DNA of 64,000 nucleotides from Jiangella sp. DSM 45060 (GCF_900105175.1 NZ_LT629771.1:2480001-2544000); one strand, 5' to 3'. Shown: positions 8,236 to 17,276, numbered from the stretch's first letter. The notes: generated by a model from the sequence alone, not told the origin. Program-made: numbers and translations.

Positions 8236-9153
8236 ATGGCATTGGGACTTCCGTCGACGATGCCCGGGGGTGCGCGCACCATCCGGGAGCTGCTGGCCGC
8301 CGGCGGGAGATCGTTCTCGTTCGAGTTCTTCGCGCCGAAGTCCGAGGCCGCCGAGGTCTCGTTCTGGCAGACCATGCGCGACCTCGAGCGGCTGCAGCCG
8401 ACCTTCGTCTCCGTCACGTACGGGGCGGGCGGCACCACCCGCGAGGGCACGGTGCGGCTCACCGAGGGCATCGCCCGCGACACCACGCTCACCGTCGTCG
8501 GGCACCTCGCCGCCGTCGGCCACTCGGTGGCCGAGCTGCGCAACGTCATCGGCCAGTACGCCGACGCGGGCGTGCGCAACTTCCTCGCGCTGCGCGGCGA
8601 CCCGCCCGGCAACCCGCAGGGCGAGTGGGTGCGGCACCCGGAGGGCTTCGCGTACGCCGAGGAGCTGGTGCGGCTCATCCGCACGCACGGCGACTTCTGC
8701 GTCGGCGTCGCGGCGTTCCCCGACAAGCACCCGCGCTCGCCCGACCTCGAGACCGACGCCCGCTTCCTGGCCCGCAAGTTCCAGGCCGGCGCCGACTACG
8801 CCATCACCCAGATGTTCTTCCACGCCGACGACTACCTGCGGCTGCGCGACCGCGTCGCGGCGGCCGGGGGAGACGCGCCGATCATCCCGGGCATCATGCC
8901 GGTGACGAACGTGCGGCAGATCCAGCGCTTCGCCCAGCTCACGGCGGCCGACTTCCCGGAGCCGCTGGCGCGGCGGCTGCTCGCCGTCGAGGACGACCCC
9001 GAGGCCGTGCGGGCCATCGGCGTCGAGGTGGCGACCGAGCTGTGCGAGCGGCTGCTCGCCGAGGGTGTCCCGGGCCTGCACTTCATCACGCTGAACAAGT
9101 CCACGGCGACGCGCGAGATCTACCAGAACCTCGGCGTCGGCGCCCTGTCCTAG
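8236..9153 (+). CDS. metF: methylenetetrahydrofolate reductase
   Basis: This FAD enzyme reduces 5,10-methylene-THF to 5-methyl-THF, supplying the methyl group for methionine synthesis. The 305-aa TIM barrel has the proton donor Glu30 in FEFFAPK and Asp122 in LRGDPPG, the residue that tunes the flavin. It also has the ITQMFF strand and a conserved PGIMP loop. The ATG is chosen because it is the first in frame after the TAGTCT box; no ribosome site is present. It is tail-to-tail with the next gene, overlapping by 4 nt. Confidence 0.95.
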   Translation: MALGLPSTMPGGARTIRELLAAGGRSFSFEFFAPKSEAAEVSFWQTMRDLERLQPTFVSVTYGAGGTTREGTVRLTEGIARDTTLTVVGHLAAVGHSVAELRNVIGQYADAGVRNFLALRGDPPGNPQGEWVRHPEGFAYAEELVRLIRTHGDFCVGVAAFPDKHPRSPDLETDARFLARKFQAGADYAITQMFFHADDYLRLRDRVAAAGGDAPIIPGIMPVTNVRQIQRFAQLTAADFPEPLARRLLAVEDDPEAVRAIGVEVATELCERLLAEGVPGLHFITLNKSTATREIYQNLGVGALS

Positions 9154-10235
9154 GCGCGCCCGATGTCGTCGGCGACGATCGCCGCCGACTGCGCGACCAG
9201 CGCGATGCCCGGGCCCGGGTGCGCGCCCGCGCCGGCGAGGTAGAGGCCGCGGACCCGGGTGACGTTGCCGGGTCGGCGGAAGATCGCGGTGACGCGGCCG
9301 GCGGCGGCGCCGTGGACGTAGCCGCCGGCGGCGTCGTACCAGCTGATCGCGGGACCACCGCCGGCGGGGAAGCGGATCTCCGGCGCCCGGGTGGGGTCGG
9401 GCCGGACGGCGGTGGTGGGCGCCGCGTCGTCCCGGCGGCGCCGGAACGGGCGGCGGCGGTCGTCGGCGAGGTGGCCCGGAGGCGCCGTCCACACGACCGC
9501 GTCCGCGCCCACCGTCGCGCCGCCCGCCAGCGTCACGCCGGTGACCCGCTTGCCGTCGTGCACGGGTGCCTCGGCCGCGGCGTCGTACCGGAACGTCGCG
9601 CCCCGCTCGGCGCCGCGTCCGGCCAGCACCTCGATCAGCCGCGCGAGGTCGGCCGTCCACACGCCGAACGTCTGCTCCAGGTACGGCAGCACGGTGAGCG
9701 CGGCCGGCGCCGTCGCGGGGTCGGCGCCGTAGCGGGTCGCGTACGACTCCAGCGCGGCCTTCAGGTGTGGCTCGCGCAGTGACGCGGCGACGTCGCGCAG
9801 CGTCTGGGTGTGCCGGGGCGCCTTGGCGCCGGCGTGGCCGAGGATCAGCGGCCGCAGCTCGCGCCAGGCGCGGTCCCCGTGCGCGACGACGGCGTCCCAC
9901 TGCGCGCCCGCCCCGGCGCCGAACGCGTCGTCGAGGGCGCGCCGGGTGCCGGACGGGCTCGCGTTCGGCACTGCGACCTCGGCGCCGTCGGCGAACACCC
10001 ACCGCGCCGCGGGCTCGGCCGGGACGAGGTCCAGCTCGCGCTCCAGCGGGCGGCCGGTCTTGCGGAACAGGTCGCGCAGGACCGCCGGCAGCGTGAACGG
10101 CTGCGGGCCGTACCGGAGCTGGCCGCCGGGCGCCCGGCCGGACTCCACCACCGTCACGGCGTGGCCGAAGTCGGCGAGGGCGAGCGCGGAGCAGAGCCCG
10201 GCCAGGCCCGCCCCCACGACGACGACGCGCGCCAC
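9150..10235 (-). CDS. shortened CrtI-like FAD oxidoreductase
   Basis: A flavoprotein of the phytoene desaturase/amine oxidase superfamily. The N-terminal Rossmann motif is [10 protein letters not shown] with ESGRAPGGQ. The C-terminus has the CrtI signature [14 protein letters not shown] followed by a final helix. It is only 361 aa, where CrtI proteins are about 500 aa. The missing part lies after [10 protein letters not shown]: an Arg/Asp-rich stretch jumps straight to the C-terminal FAD lobe, so much of the substrate domain is absent. It may be a short clade or a gene with an internal deletion that kept frame. No carotenoid genes other than idsA, 3 kb away, are nearby. The substrate is unknown. 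Confidence 0.75.
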   Translation of the reverse strand: MARVVVVGAGLAGLCSALALADFGHAVTVVESGRAPGGQLRYGPQPFTLPAVLRDLFRKTGRPLERELDLVPAEPAARWVFADGAEVAVPNASPSGTRRALDDAFGAGAGAQWDAVVAHGDRAWRELRPLILGHAGAKAPRHTQTLRDVAASLREPHLKAALESYATRYGADPATAPAALTVLPYLEQTFGVWTADLARLIEVLAGRGAERGATFRYDAAAEAPVHDGKRVTGVTLAGGATVGADAVVWTAPPGHLADDRRRPFRRRRDDAAPTTAVRPDPTRAPEIRFPAGGGPAISWYDAAGGYVHGAAAGRVTAIFRRPGNVTRVRGLYLAGAGAHPGPGIALVAQSAAIVADDIGRA

Positions 10236-10238
10236 GCC

Positions 10239-10730
10239 TCAGCCGGTGACGTCGACGGGCGCGCCGCCGGTGACCCGGACCAGCTCGTCGAACGTCGTCG
10301 GGAAGACGGAGTGCGGGTGGCCGGCCGCGGCCCAGACGCGGTCGTACTTCTGCAGCCAGACGTCGACCAGCGTGCGCACGGGCGCCGGGTGCCCGACCGG
10401 CGCGACGCCGCCGATGGGCTGGCCGGTGTGCGTGCGGACGAACTCCGGGGTGGCGCGGCCGACCTTCGTGGCGCCGGCCGCCCTGGCCAATGCCGCGACG
10501 TCAGCGCGGTGGGCGCCGCTGGTGAGGACGAGCAGGGGAGCGCCGTCGCAGTCGAAGATCAGCGAGTTGGCGATGGCGCCGATCTCGCAGCCGAGCTGCT
10601 CGGCCGCCGCGACCGCCGTGGGTGCGGAGTCGCCGAGCGCGACGATCTCGGGACTCGTGCCCGCCGCCGCCAGAGCCTCGCGGACGCGCTGCACATTCGG
10701 GTGGCTGAGAACCTTGTCATTGCTGGTCAC
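10239..10730 (-). CDS. YbaK/EbsC-family aminoacyl-tRNA deacylase
   Basis: A 163-aa protein of the YbaK/ProX editing family, which hydrolyses mischarged Cys- or Ala-tRNA in trans. The GAIANSLIF segment, LVLTSGAHRAD, and the PIGGVAPVGH loop are the typical family blocks. The GTG at 10730 is chosen because the family begins near here and a TAGGGT box (minus strand, 10739-10744) lies 8 nt upstream, suggesting leaderless expression. The tRNA specificity cannot be told from sequence alone. Confidence 0.88.
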   Translation of the reverse strand: MTSNDKVLSHPNVQRVREALAAAGTSPEIVALGDSAPTAVAAAEQLGCEIGAIANSLIFDCDGAPLLVLTSGAHRADVAALARAAGATKVGRATPEFVRTHTGQPIGGVAPVGHPAPVRTLVDVWLQKYDRVWAAAGHPHSVFPTTFDELVRVTGGAPVDVTG

Positions 10731-10803
10731 AGGGGTCGACCCTACCCTCTCCCGATTCGTTCCCGAGACCTTGTCGGTGGTGGGGTGTACATTTCTCTGT
10801 AGG

Positions 10804-10819
10804 TCGAACAGTCGTTCGA
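10804..10819 (+). promoter_or_regulatory. LexA (SOS) box
   Basis: TCGAAC-AGTC-GTTCGA is a perfect 6-4-6 palindrome and an exact match to the actinobacterial/Bacillus LexA consensus. It lies 19 nt before the ATG of the HEPN gene, well placed to block transcription until DNA damage. I saw no second copy near the start of any other gene, including dinB. Confidence 0.85.
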
Positions 10820-10838
10820 ACAAGATGCGGAGGCGGCC

Positions 10839-11357
10839 ATGACTGTGGAGATTCAGGAGTACAGCAGGGTGGCGGGCGGCGGCCACGGCCTGCCGGCCCC
10901 GCGCACCCGGCCGCCCATGGGTCATGCGGCGCTCGATCTCATCGAGCACGCGCGCCTGTGCCTCGCCGAGGCCGCGTCCGCCGGTCACGCCGGCGACCGG
11001 TTCGCCGCGGCCCACCTCGCCGCGCTGCGGGCGGCGGCCGCCGTGCTGGCGGCGAAGGCCCGGCCGGCCGAGAGCGGGCGGGGGCGCGGGCGGCGCGGGC
11101 ACGGTCCGCGCAACGTGTGGGAGCTGCTGCCCGGGGTCGCGCCCGAGCTCGCCGAGTGGGCTGCCTTCTTCGGCGCCAACGCCGGCAAGCGGGCCGCCGC
11201 CCAGGCCGGTCTGCCCGGCGCGGTCACCCCTCGCGAAGCCGACGACCTCCTCCGCGAGGCCGACTCCTTCCTCGGGCTGGTCTGCGTGCTGCTCGGCCTG
11301 CCCTATCAGGAGCCGCTCGACGGCCCGGTGGTCGCGATCGTCCCCGGCGCTGCCTGA
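10839..11357 (+). CDS. SAV_6107-type HEPN domain protein
   Basis: A 172-aa protein with the alpha-helical layout of the SAV_6107 HEPN family. A helix with HARLCLAEA is followed by a His/Ala-rich helix, a basic Gly/Arg linker (about residues 80-88) and the NVWELLPGVAPELAEWA block. HEPN proteins are often nucleic acid binders or RNases, but the RxxxxH catalytic motif is not evident here. The ATG has a GCGGAGG ribosome site. The upstream LexA box makes damage-induced expression likely. Its biochemical role is unknown. Confidence 0.8.
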   Translation: MTVEIQEYSRVAGGGHGLPAPRTRPPMGHAALDLIEHARLCLAEAASAGHAGDRFAAAHLAALRAAAAVLAAKARPAESGRGRGRRGHGPRNVWELLPGVAPELAEWAAFFGANAGKRAAAQAGLPGAVTPREADDLLREADSFLGLVCVLLGLPYQEPLDGPVVAIVPGAA

Positions 11358-12058
11358 GCGCCCTGTGCCGGGTGTCCGGCGTGACGTGCTGGCGGTGACG
11401 ACTGCCTGTCGCGGTGGTGGCGCGGCGGTGCGGTCGCTGGTGGCGGTGCGGTGGTCGGCGGTGACTGCGTGGCGGGGTTCGGCGGTGGCGGCGCACCGTG
11501 ACCGATCCGTGGGGCGGCCGATGGTGGTGAGGGCGCGGGGCCGGGTACCGGTGCGAAGCCCACGTATGTGTCGGCCCGGACGCCAGCGAGTCCGAGTCGG
11601 CCGCGACCGGCGTCCGGCTCGGCTTGGACGGCTCCGTCGTGGCGTGGTGCGCGGCGGGCGGGTCGGCCGGGCGTGAGCGCTGGGCCGGCGAGCCGGTCGG
11701 CGTCCGGCGTGCGGTGGCTTGGCACTCAGCGGCTCGGCTGTCGTCAGCGCCGGCGGCGGCACGACCGTTCGCCACCCCTCACCACTCGCCACCCCTCATG
11801 CCACGCCGCGCGCCTTCACGCCTTGCCAGTTCACTCTGCCGCCCGCACGTCCGGGATGCGTCCACGGCCGCTACCCCGGGCGCCGCCGCACCCCCGCGGT
11901 CGCTTACCCCGGCGCTGTCGCGCTCGCGGGCACCGCCGCGGCCCCGGCGCCGCCGTACTCTCGCAGTCCGCTCGCACCTCCGGCGCGTGCCGGGAAGTCC
12001 TGGGGCGGCCGCCGCGTTATGTGAGTTGTCTTGTCTGTCCGATGTCGGGAGAGCCGCC
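11358..12058. other. 700-bp stretch without a recognisable gene
   Basis: No open frame here has family resemblance, a good ribosome site or typical codon bias. The first 380 bp of the plus strand are rich in GGTGGC/GCGGTG runs, while from about 11755 the strand becomes C-rich with CACCCCTC repeats, so base skew flips mid-way. A 10-bp complementary pair occurs (GTGGTGAGGG near 11524 and its complement near 11778). The last 40 bp hold the ribosome site for the PAC2 gene. Confidence 0.6.
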
Positions 12059-13000
12059 ATGCCGAGCCGCAGTGAGCTGTACGAGCTCGTCGAGGAGCCG
12101 TCCGAGCTGGAGTCGCCTGTTCTGGTCTACTGGTTCGACGGTTTCGTGGACGCGGGCCGGGCCGGCGGCGGGCTCGTCGATCATCTGCTCGCGACCCTCG
12201 ACACCGAGGTGGTGGCGCGGTTCGATGTCGACGCGCTGATCGATTACCGGGCGCGGCGGCCGGAGATGCGCTTCGCCGACGGGGCGTTCCAGGAGTACGA
12301 CGCGCCGGAGCTGACGCTGCGGCTGGTCCGCGACGACGTCGGCGCGCCGTTCCTGCTGCTGTCGGGGCCCGAGCCGGACGTGCGGTGGGAGGCGTTCGTG
12401 GCCGCCGTCACCGATCTGGTGGAACGGCTGGGCGTGAAGCTGTCCATCGGCGTGCACGGCATCCCGAACCCGGTGCCGCACACCCGTCCGCTCAGCGTCC
12501 TCACCCACGCCAACCGGCCGGGACTGCTCGACGAGTCCGCGCTGGTCGACGTGGAGTTGCGGGTGCCGGGCAACGTCTCGTCGCTGCTGGAGTACCGGCT
12601 CGGCCAGACCGGCCACGACGCCATCGGGCTGGTCGCCCGCGTCCCGCACTACCTCGCCGAGTCCGAGTACCCGCAGTCGTCCCTGACGCTGCTGCGGGCG
12701 CTGAGCGCCACCACCGGTCTGCTGCTGCCCTCCGGCGAGCTGGCCGAGGCCGCCCGCCGCACCGACGAGCTGGTCCGCGAGCAGGTCGAGGGCAACGACC
12801 AGGTCGCCAAGGTCGTCCACGCGCTCGAGAACCAGTACGACGCGTTCGCCGGCGGCGACGCCCGCGGCAGCCTCATCGCCGAGCAGCGGGCGGTGCCCAG
12901 CGCCGACGAGATCGGCGCCGAGCTCGAGCAGTTCCTCGCCGACCTCGACGACCGCGAGGAGAACGGCGACAGGGACGACGAGGAGGACGGCGACCGGTAG
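12059..13000 (+). CDS. PAC2 family protein
   Basis: A 313-aa PAC2-domain protein. The family is named for a proteasome assembly chaperone, and the actinobacterial members are of unknown function. Recognisable blocks are LVYWFDGFVDAGRAG near the N-terminus, the GVHGIPNPVPHTRP loop (about residues 140-155) and the helical C-terminus. The protein ends in an acidic tail of Asp/Glu/Gly/Arg. The ATG has a GGGAGAG ribosome site. It converges on the M48 protease gene. Confidence 0.86.
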   Translation: MPSRSELYELVEEPSELESPVLVYWFDGFVDAGRAGGGLVDHLLATLDTEVVARFDVDALIDYRARRPEMRFADGAFQEYDAPELTLRLVRDDVGAPFLLLSGPEPDVRWEAFVAAVTDLVERLGVKLSIGVHGIPNPVPHTRPLSVLTHANRPGLLDESALVDVELRVPGNVSSLLEYRLGQTGHDAIGLVARVPHYLAESEYPQSSLTLLRALSATTGLLLPSGELAEAARRTDELVREQVEGNDQVAKVVHALENQYDAFAGGDARGSLIAEQRAVPSADEIGAELEQFLADLDDREENGDRDDEEDGDR

Positions 13001-13041
13001 CGGGCGAGCCGCCACCGGGCCGGCCGCCCACCGGGGAGCCG

Positions 13042-14073
13042 CTACTCGCCGCCGTCGGACGGGCGGCGCATGCGGTTGGTGATGTTGTCGAACAGCTTGC
13101 CGCCGGCGTCGCCGACCCCGTTGACGATGTCGCGCAGCGAGCTGATCAGCGGGTCGGACGTGCGGCTCCACGACTCCTGGTACGACTTCGCCGCGTTGCG
13201 CACCTCCTGGCTGATGGAGGCGTCGCTGTCGTCGGAGCGACGCGGGTAGTCGCCGGCCAGGATGCGGCTGTACTCGCCGGACGCCGCCCAGCGGTCGAGT
13301 TCGGCCAGCCGCACGACGGCCTGGGGGTGGGTGCGGCCCATGAGGCTCATCAGCTTGATGACGCCGTCGCGGGCGTCTTCGCCGGCGTCGTACTCGCGGG
13401 CCTGCTGCAGGAACGCGTCGATGTCCATCTCTGCCAGCCGCGAGCCACCGGCCATCTTCATCAGCGAGCGCTTCGCGGCGTCGGGGTCCTGCGACGACAG
13501 CAGGCCGGCGCGGTCGGCGGACAGCTCGGACTTGCGCTGCCACTCCTCGAGCGCGAACACGATGGCGCGCAGCCCGACGTAGCCGAGCGGGATCCACGCG
13601 ACCCGCAGCGCCAGCCGCGTCAGCATGAGCAGCAGGGTGCGGTAGACGGCGTGCCCGGACAGGATGTGCCCGACCTCGTGGCCGATGGCGAAGCGCCGCT
13701 CCTCGGCGTCGAGGAGGTCGAACAGCCCGGTGGTGACGACGATGAACGGCTTGTCGGTGCCGATGGCCATGGCCCGCGGCTGGGGGTCCTGCACGACGTA
13801 CAGCTCGGGCCGCGGGACGTCGAGAATGTGGGCGGCGTCGACGACGTCCTGGTAGACGTCGCGGAACTGGGTCTCGCCGACCCGGACCGCGCTGGACAGG
13901 TAGTGCAGCCGCAGACTGCGCTCGTTGAACAGGCCGGACATCTTGCGCAGCAGGGTGTCGAACCCCCGCAGCGACCGCATGGCGACCAGCGCGCCGCGGT
14001 CGGCCGGGTGCTCGTACGCGCGCGAGCTGAGGTCGGGAAAACGGACGCGGCTGCGGTCGGGCTCAGTCGTCAT
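13042..14073 (-). CDS. M48-family membrane metalloprotease (HtpX-like)
   Basis: A zinc protease of 343 aa. The zinc motif HEVGH spans residues 132-136, and the third ligand Glu183 lies in KSELSADRAG, the usual M48 spacing. A hydrophobic stretch at about 146-176 would anchor it in the membrane. The family degrades misfolded membrane proteins. The C-terminal 100 aa are soluble and charged. The ATG at 14073 is preferred; an in-frame ATG 9 nt upstream (14082) is an alternative. It is divergent from the adaptor of an efflux system. Confidence 0.88.
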   Translation of the reverse strand: MTTEPDRSRVRFPDLSSRAYEHPADRGALVAMRSLRGFDTLLRKMSGLFNERSLRLHYLSSAVRVGETQFRDVYQDVVDAAHILDVPRPELYVVQDPQPRAMAIGTDKPFIVVTTGLFDLLDAEERRFAIGHEVGHILSGHAVYRTLLLMLTRLALRVAWIPLGYVGLRAIVFALEEWQRKSELSADRAGLLSSQDPDAAKRSLMKMAGGSRLAEMDIDAFLQQAREYDAGEDARDGVIKLMSLMGRTHPQAVVRLAELDRWAASGEYSRILAGDYPRRSDDSDASISQEVRNAAKSYQESWSRTSDPLISSLRDIVNGVGDAGGKLFDNITNRMRRPSDGGE

Positions 14074-14096
14074 ACCGTCCATCGTAGACCGGGGTA

Positions 14097-14124
14097 TTGA
14101 CAATGCACATACTCGGTATACATG
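14097..14124 (+). promoter_or_regulatory. candidate promoter for the MacAB-like operon
   Basis: A consensus -35 TTGACA (14097-14102) is followed by TATACA/TACATG near 14117-14124, giving 14-16 nt spacing. An imperfect inverted repeat ATAC-TCG-GTAT (14109-14119) sits inside, a possible repressor site. This short stretch is more AT-rich than its surroundings. Confidence 0.45.
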
Positions 14125-14167
14125 CTGTCCCTCCACAGTGACCCGCAGCCCGAGGGAGAGCACGTTC

Positions 14168-15232
14168 GTGGGCGTCACCCGCCGCATCGTCCTGCCGACG
14201 ATCAAGATCCTGCTGCTGGCCGTCATCGCGGTCGCGGCGGTCCGCCTCGCCTTCGGCGGCGACGACGACTCGGCCGCCGACGACCGTGCGATGCCCTCGC
14301 TCGAGATCGTCCAGCCGGAGGTGCCGGCGAGCACCGGCACCGTCGTCAACACCGTCGACGTCGAGGGCACCATCACGGCCGACGCGCCGACGCCGGTCCG
14401 CGCGACCGACGGCGGCGAGGTCCGCACCTTCCTGGCCGACCCCGGCGACGTCGTCGAGGAGGGTGACCCGCTGGTCGAGGTCGTCTTCGAGGAGGAGGGC
14501 GAGCCCACCACCGAGGTCGACGACGAGGGCAACGAGGTCGAGGTTCCGGGCGAGCCGGTCCGCCGGTTCCGCACCATCGAGGCGCCCACGGCCGGCACGG
14601 TCGGCGAGTACGACGTGCTGTCCGGCGAGACGGTCGCGATCGGCGACACCATCGGCAGCATCTCGACGGGCGGCTTCACGGTGTCCGGCTCGCTGACCGC
14701 GGAGCAGCAGTACCGCCTGGTCAGCGGCCCGACGTCGGCCGAGGTGCAGGCCCGCGGCGGCCCGGCCCCGTTCGCCTGCACCGACCTGCGCACCGGCCGG
14801 TCCGCGGGCGGCGGAGGCGACGGCGGCGGCGAGGGCGGCGGCGACGAGGGCGGCATGGCGCCGCAGGACCCGATGGCGCCGGACCAGGGCGGCGGGGGCT
14901 CCAGCACCGCGGTCTCGTGCACGGTCCCGCCCGACGTGACGGTGTTCGACGGGCTGGCCGCGACGATGGTGATCGAGGCCGGCCGGGCCGAGAACGTGCT
15001 GGTCGTTCCGGTCACGGCGGTCGAGGGCTCGTTCGAGGCCGGCAACGTGTGGAAGGTCGGCCCGGACGGCGAGCCGGTGGAGACGCCGGTGACGCTGGGC
15101 CTCACCGACGGCGAGCTGGTCGAGATCCGCGAGGGCCTGGCCGAGGGCGACTCCGTTCTCGAGTTCGTCCCCGGCGGCACGTCCGAGGACGACGAGCTGC
15201 TCCCGCCCGGGATGGTCGGCGAAGCCGGATGA
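14168..15232 (+). CDS. periplasmic adaptor of a MacAB-like exporter
   Basis: A 354-aa HlyD/MacA-type membrane fusion protein. An N-terminal membrane segment (about residues 8-27, TIKILLLAVIAVAAV) is followed by an acidic extracytoplasmic part with two lipoyl-like half motifs (PTPVRATDGGEVRTF and IEAPTAGTVGEYDV). A Gly/Asp-rich linker near 215-250 precedes a C-terminal barrel domain. The GTG start is chosen for the GAGGGAGAG site upstream. Its stop overlaps the ATPase ATG (ATGA). Such proteins in Gram-positives assist ABC exporters of peptides or lipids; the substrate is unknown. Confidence 0.86.
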   Translation: MGVTRRIVLPTIKILLLAVIAVAAVRLAFGGDDDSAADDRAMPSLEIVQPEVPASTGTVVNTVDVEGTITADAPTPVRATDGGEVRTFLADPGDVVEEGDPLVEVVFEEEGEPTTEVDDEGNEVEVPGEPVRRFRTIEAPTAGTVGEYDVLSGETVAIGDTIGSISTGGFTVSGSLTAEQQYRLVSGPTSAEVQARGGPAPFACTDLRTGRSAGGGGDGGGEGGGDEGGMAPQDPMAPDQGGGGSSTAVSCTVPPDVTVFDGLAATMVIEAGRAENVLVVPVTAVEGSFEAGNVWKVGPDGEPVETPVTLGLTDGELVEIREGLAEGDSVLEFVPGGTSEDDELLPPGMVGEAG

Positions 15233-15951
15233 CCCTCATCGAACTGGACGGCGTCGGCCGGACGGTGATCCTGCCCGACGGCGACCGCCTGGAGATCCTG
15301 CGCGGCGTCACGCTGACCATCGAGGCCGGCGAGCACGTGTCGATCGTCGGCCGGTCCGGGTCGGGGAAGTCGACCCTGCTCAACCTCATGGGCCTGCTCG
15401 ACACCCCGTCCGACGGCGAGTACCTGCTGGAGGACCGGCCGACCCGCGGACTGTCTCAGCGGCAGCGCGCCCGGCTCCGCGGCGCCGGCTTCGGCTTCGT
15501 GTTCCAGCAGTTCAACCTGCTGCCCGGCCGCACGGCGCTGCAGAACGTCGCCGCGCCGCTGCTGTACTCCGGCGGCCGCGACTTCTGGCGCCGGCACCGG
15601 CTGGCCGCCGACATGCTGGACCGGGTCGGCCTGGGCGATCGCGGCGACACCATGCCGGAGAAGCTGTCCGGCGGCGAGCAGCAGCGCGTCGCCATCGCGC
15701 GCAGCCTGATCCGCTCGCCCCGGGTGATCCTGTGCGACGAACCGACCGGCGCGCTGGACGTGCAGACCGGAACCGAGATCATGGACCTGCTCGACGCCAT
15801 CGCGGCGGAGTCCGGCGCCACGCTGGTCACCATCACGCACGACACGATGGTCGCCGCGCGGGCGCACCGGCACTACCGTCTCGACGCCGGCGTGCTCGGC
15901 CCGCTGGACCCGGCCACGCTGGCGCCGCCCCGTCAGGTGGTCGCGTCGTGA
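15229..15951 (+). CDS. ABC exporter ATP-binding protein (MacB/LolD class)
   Basis: A 240-aa nucleotide-binding subunit. Walker A GRSGSGKST is at 41-49, the Q-loop at Gln93, the signature LSGGEQQ at 146-152, Walker B ending Asp170/Glu171 (CDEPTGALD) and the H-loop in ITHD. The PTGALD and FQQFNLLP wording is typical of the MacB/LolD class, which drives extracytoplasmic conformational work rather than classic uptake. Overlaps at both ends (ATGA and GTGA) tie it to the adaptor and the permease. Confidence 0.93.
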   Translation: MTLIELDGVGRTVILPDGDRLEILRGVTLTIEAGEHVSIVGRSGSGKSTLLNLMGLLDTPSDGEYLLEDRPTRGLSQRQRARLRGAGFGFVFQQFNLLPGRTALQNVAAPLLYSGGRDFWRRHRLAADMLDRVGLGDRGDTMPEKLSGGEQQRVAIARSLIRSPRVILCDEPTGALDVQTGTEIMDLLDAIAAESGATLVTITHDTMVAARAHRHYRLDAGVLGPLDPATLAPPRQVVAS

Positions 15952-17147
15952 CGGGACTGGTCGCGGCGTTCGTCGAGGCGTGGGACGAGGTCCGCATCCA
16001 CAAGGTCCGCGTCGTCGTGTCGCTGATCGGCGTGCTGATCGCCGTCGCCGCGATGACGGTGATCACCGCCCTGGGCGACATGGCCCGGCAGGCCAACGCC
16101 GAGCACTCCGAGCGCACCAGCGGCCGCGCCGCGACGCTGCAGGTCAACGCCTGGGCGATGGACGGGACGGCGCCGCCGGCGGACGCGTTGACCAGCGCCT
16201 ACGCGGAGGTCGTCGCACGGCACTCGGTGGAGTACTCGTCGCTGATGAGCAGCACCGAGCTGCGGGTCCAGTTCACCGAGGGCGCCGAGCCGGTGTGGGC
16301 GACCTACATCGACCGGCCGTACGGCGAGATGCACCGCATCGAGCCCGAACACGGCCGCTGGTTCAGCGCCGCCGACGAGCGCCGGTTCGCCCCCGCCATC
16401 GTCGTCAACGAGGCGTTCCACCAGCGGCTCGGCGAGCCCGACCTGCGCACCAACCCGACGGTGGTGCTGGCCGGCGAGCGCCCGGTCCGCGCCACCGTCA
16501 TCGGGGTGACGCCCAACGCGTACAGCGACGAGATGCCGTCGGCGTACCTGCTCCAAGCGCACCAGCGGCAGTGGGGCATCCAGGGGATGTACGACGGCGC
16601 GCCGATGCTGGAGCTGTGGGTGCCGCCGGAGCGCGCCGACGAGTTCACCGAGGTGGTCCGCGCCGACCTCGCCGGCCTGCTCGGCCGGGACCTGCAGATC
16701 GACGTCTACCGGCTGGACCCGTCCGACTTCGACCTCATCGACAGCCAGCTGCAGTGGGTCGTCCGCGGCGTCAGCGTCATCGCGCTGGGCATGGGCGCGC
16801 TGGGGCTGCTGAACATCGCGATGGTGACGGTCCGGTACCGGGTGCGCGAGATCGGCGTCCGGCGCAGCTTCGGCGCGACCTCCGGCCGGGTGTTCTTCTC
16901 GGTGATGATGGAGAGCGTGTTCGCGACGGCGGTCGCCGGGCTCGCCGGGGTGGTGCTGGCGGTCGCGATCGTCAAGAACGTGCCGATCGACGAGCTGATC
17001 GGCGGCAGCGTCACCGACGTGCCGGCGTTCCCGGTCCGGGCCGCCGTCGAGGGCCTGGTCGCGGCGACGGTGGTGGGAGCCCTGGCCGGGCTCGTCCCCG
17101 CCACCGTCGCCGTCCGGGTGAAGGTGATCGACGCGATCCGGTTCTGA
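15948..17147 (+). CDS. MacB-like ABC permease
   Basis: A 399-aa permease with the MacB/FtsX topology. There is one N-terminal membrane segment (about 18-40), a large periplasmic domain (about 45-270), then three membrane segments after LQWVVRGVSVIALGMGALG. The REIGVRRSFGAT loop between the last segments is the conserved coupling region of this class. It starts with a GTGA overlap with the ATPase. It completes a three-gene tripartite exporter. No regulator is adjacent. Confidence 0.92.
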   Translation: MTGLVAAFVEAWDEVRIHKVRVVVSLIGVLIAVAAMTVITALGDMARQANAEHSERTSGRAATLQVNAWAMDGTAPPADALTSAYAEVVARHSVEYSSLMSSTELRVQFTEGAEPVWATYIDRPYGEMHRIEPEHGRWFSAADERRFAPAIVVNEAFHQRLGEPDLRTNPTVVLAGERPVRATVIGVTPNAYSDEMPSAYLLQAHQRQWGIQGMYDGAPMLELWVPPERADEFTEVVRADLAGLLGRDLQIDVYRLDPSDFDLIDSQLQWVVRGVSVIALGMGALGLLNIAMVTVRYRVREIGVRRSFGATSGRVFFSVMMESVFATAVAGLAGVVLAVAIVKNVPIDELIGGSVTDVPAFPVRAAVEGLVAATVVGALAGLVPATVAVRVKVIDAIRF

Positions 17148-17181
17148 GTCGGCGCCCGTCGCGCTGGCTCCGCCGTGGGGC

Positions 17182-17276
17182 GGAGGGGTCGGTGGGTGCT
17201 GCGCCGGCTCCGCTTCGCGGCGGTGAAGCATGCCGCGCGCGCTCTTGACGCCGGCTCCGCACCCACCGACCCCTCC
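17182..17276. terminator. 18-bp inverted repeat between convergent genes
   Basis: GGAGGGGTCGGTGGGTGC (17182-17199) and its exact complement (17259-17276) flank a 59-nt loop. The loop itself carries a direct repeat of GCCGGCTCCGC. It lies 34 nt past the permease and 33 nt before the stop of the leftward subtilase, as a bidirectional terminator would. Confidence 0.6.

Noticed and set aside
13042-15873. Very long minus-strand frame spanning the M48 gene and the MacAB-like genes
   Set aside because: Only the M48 part has family resemblance; the rest is the antisense of well-supported adaptor and ATPase genes in GC-rich DNA.
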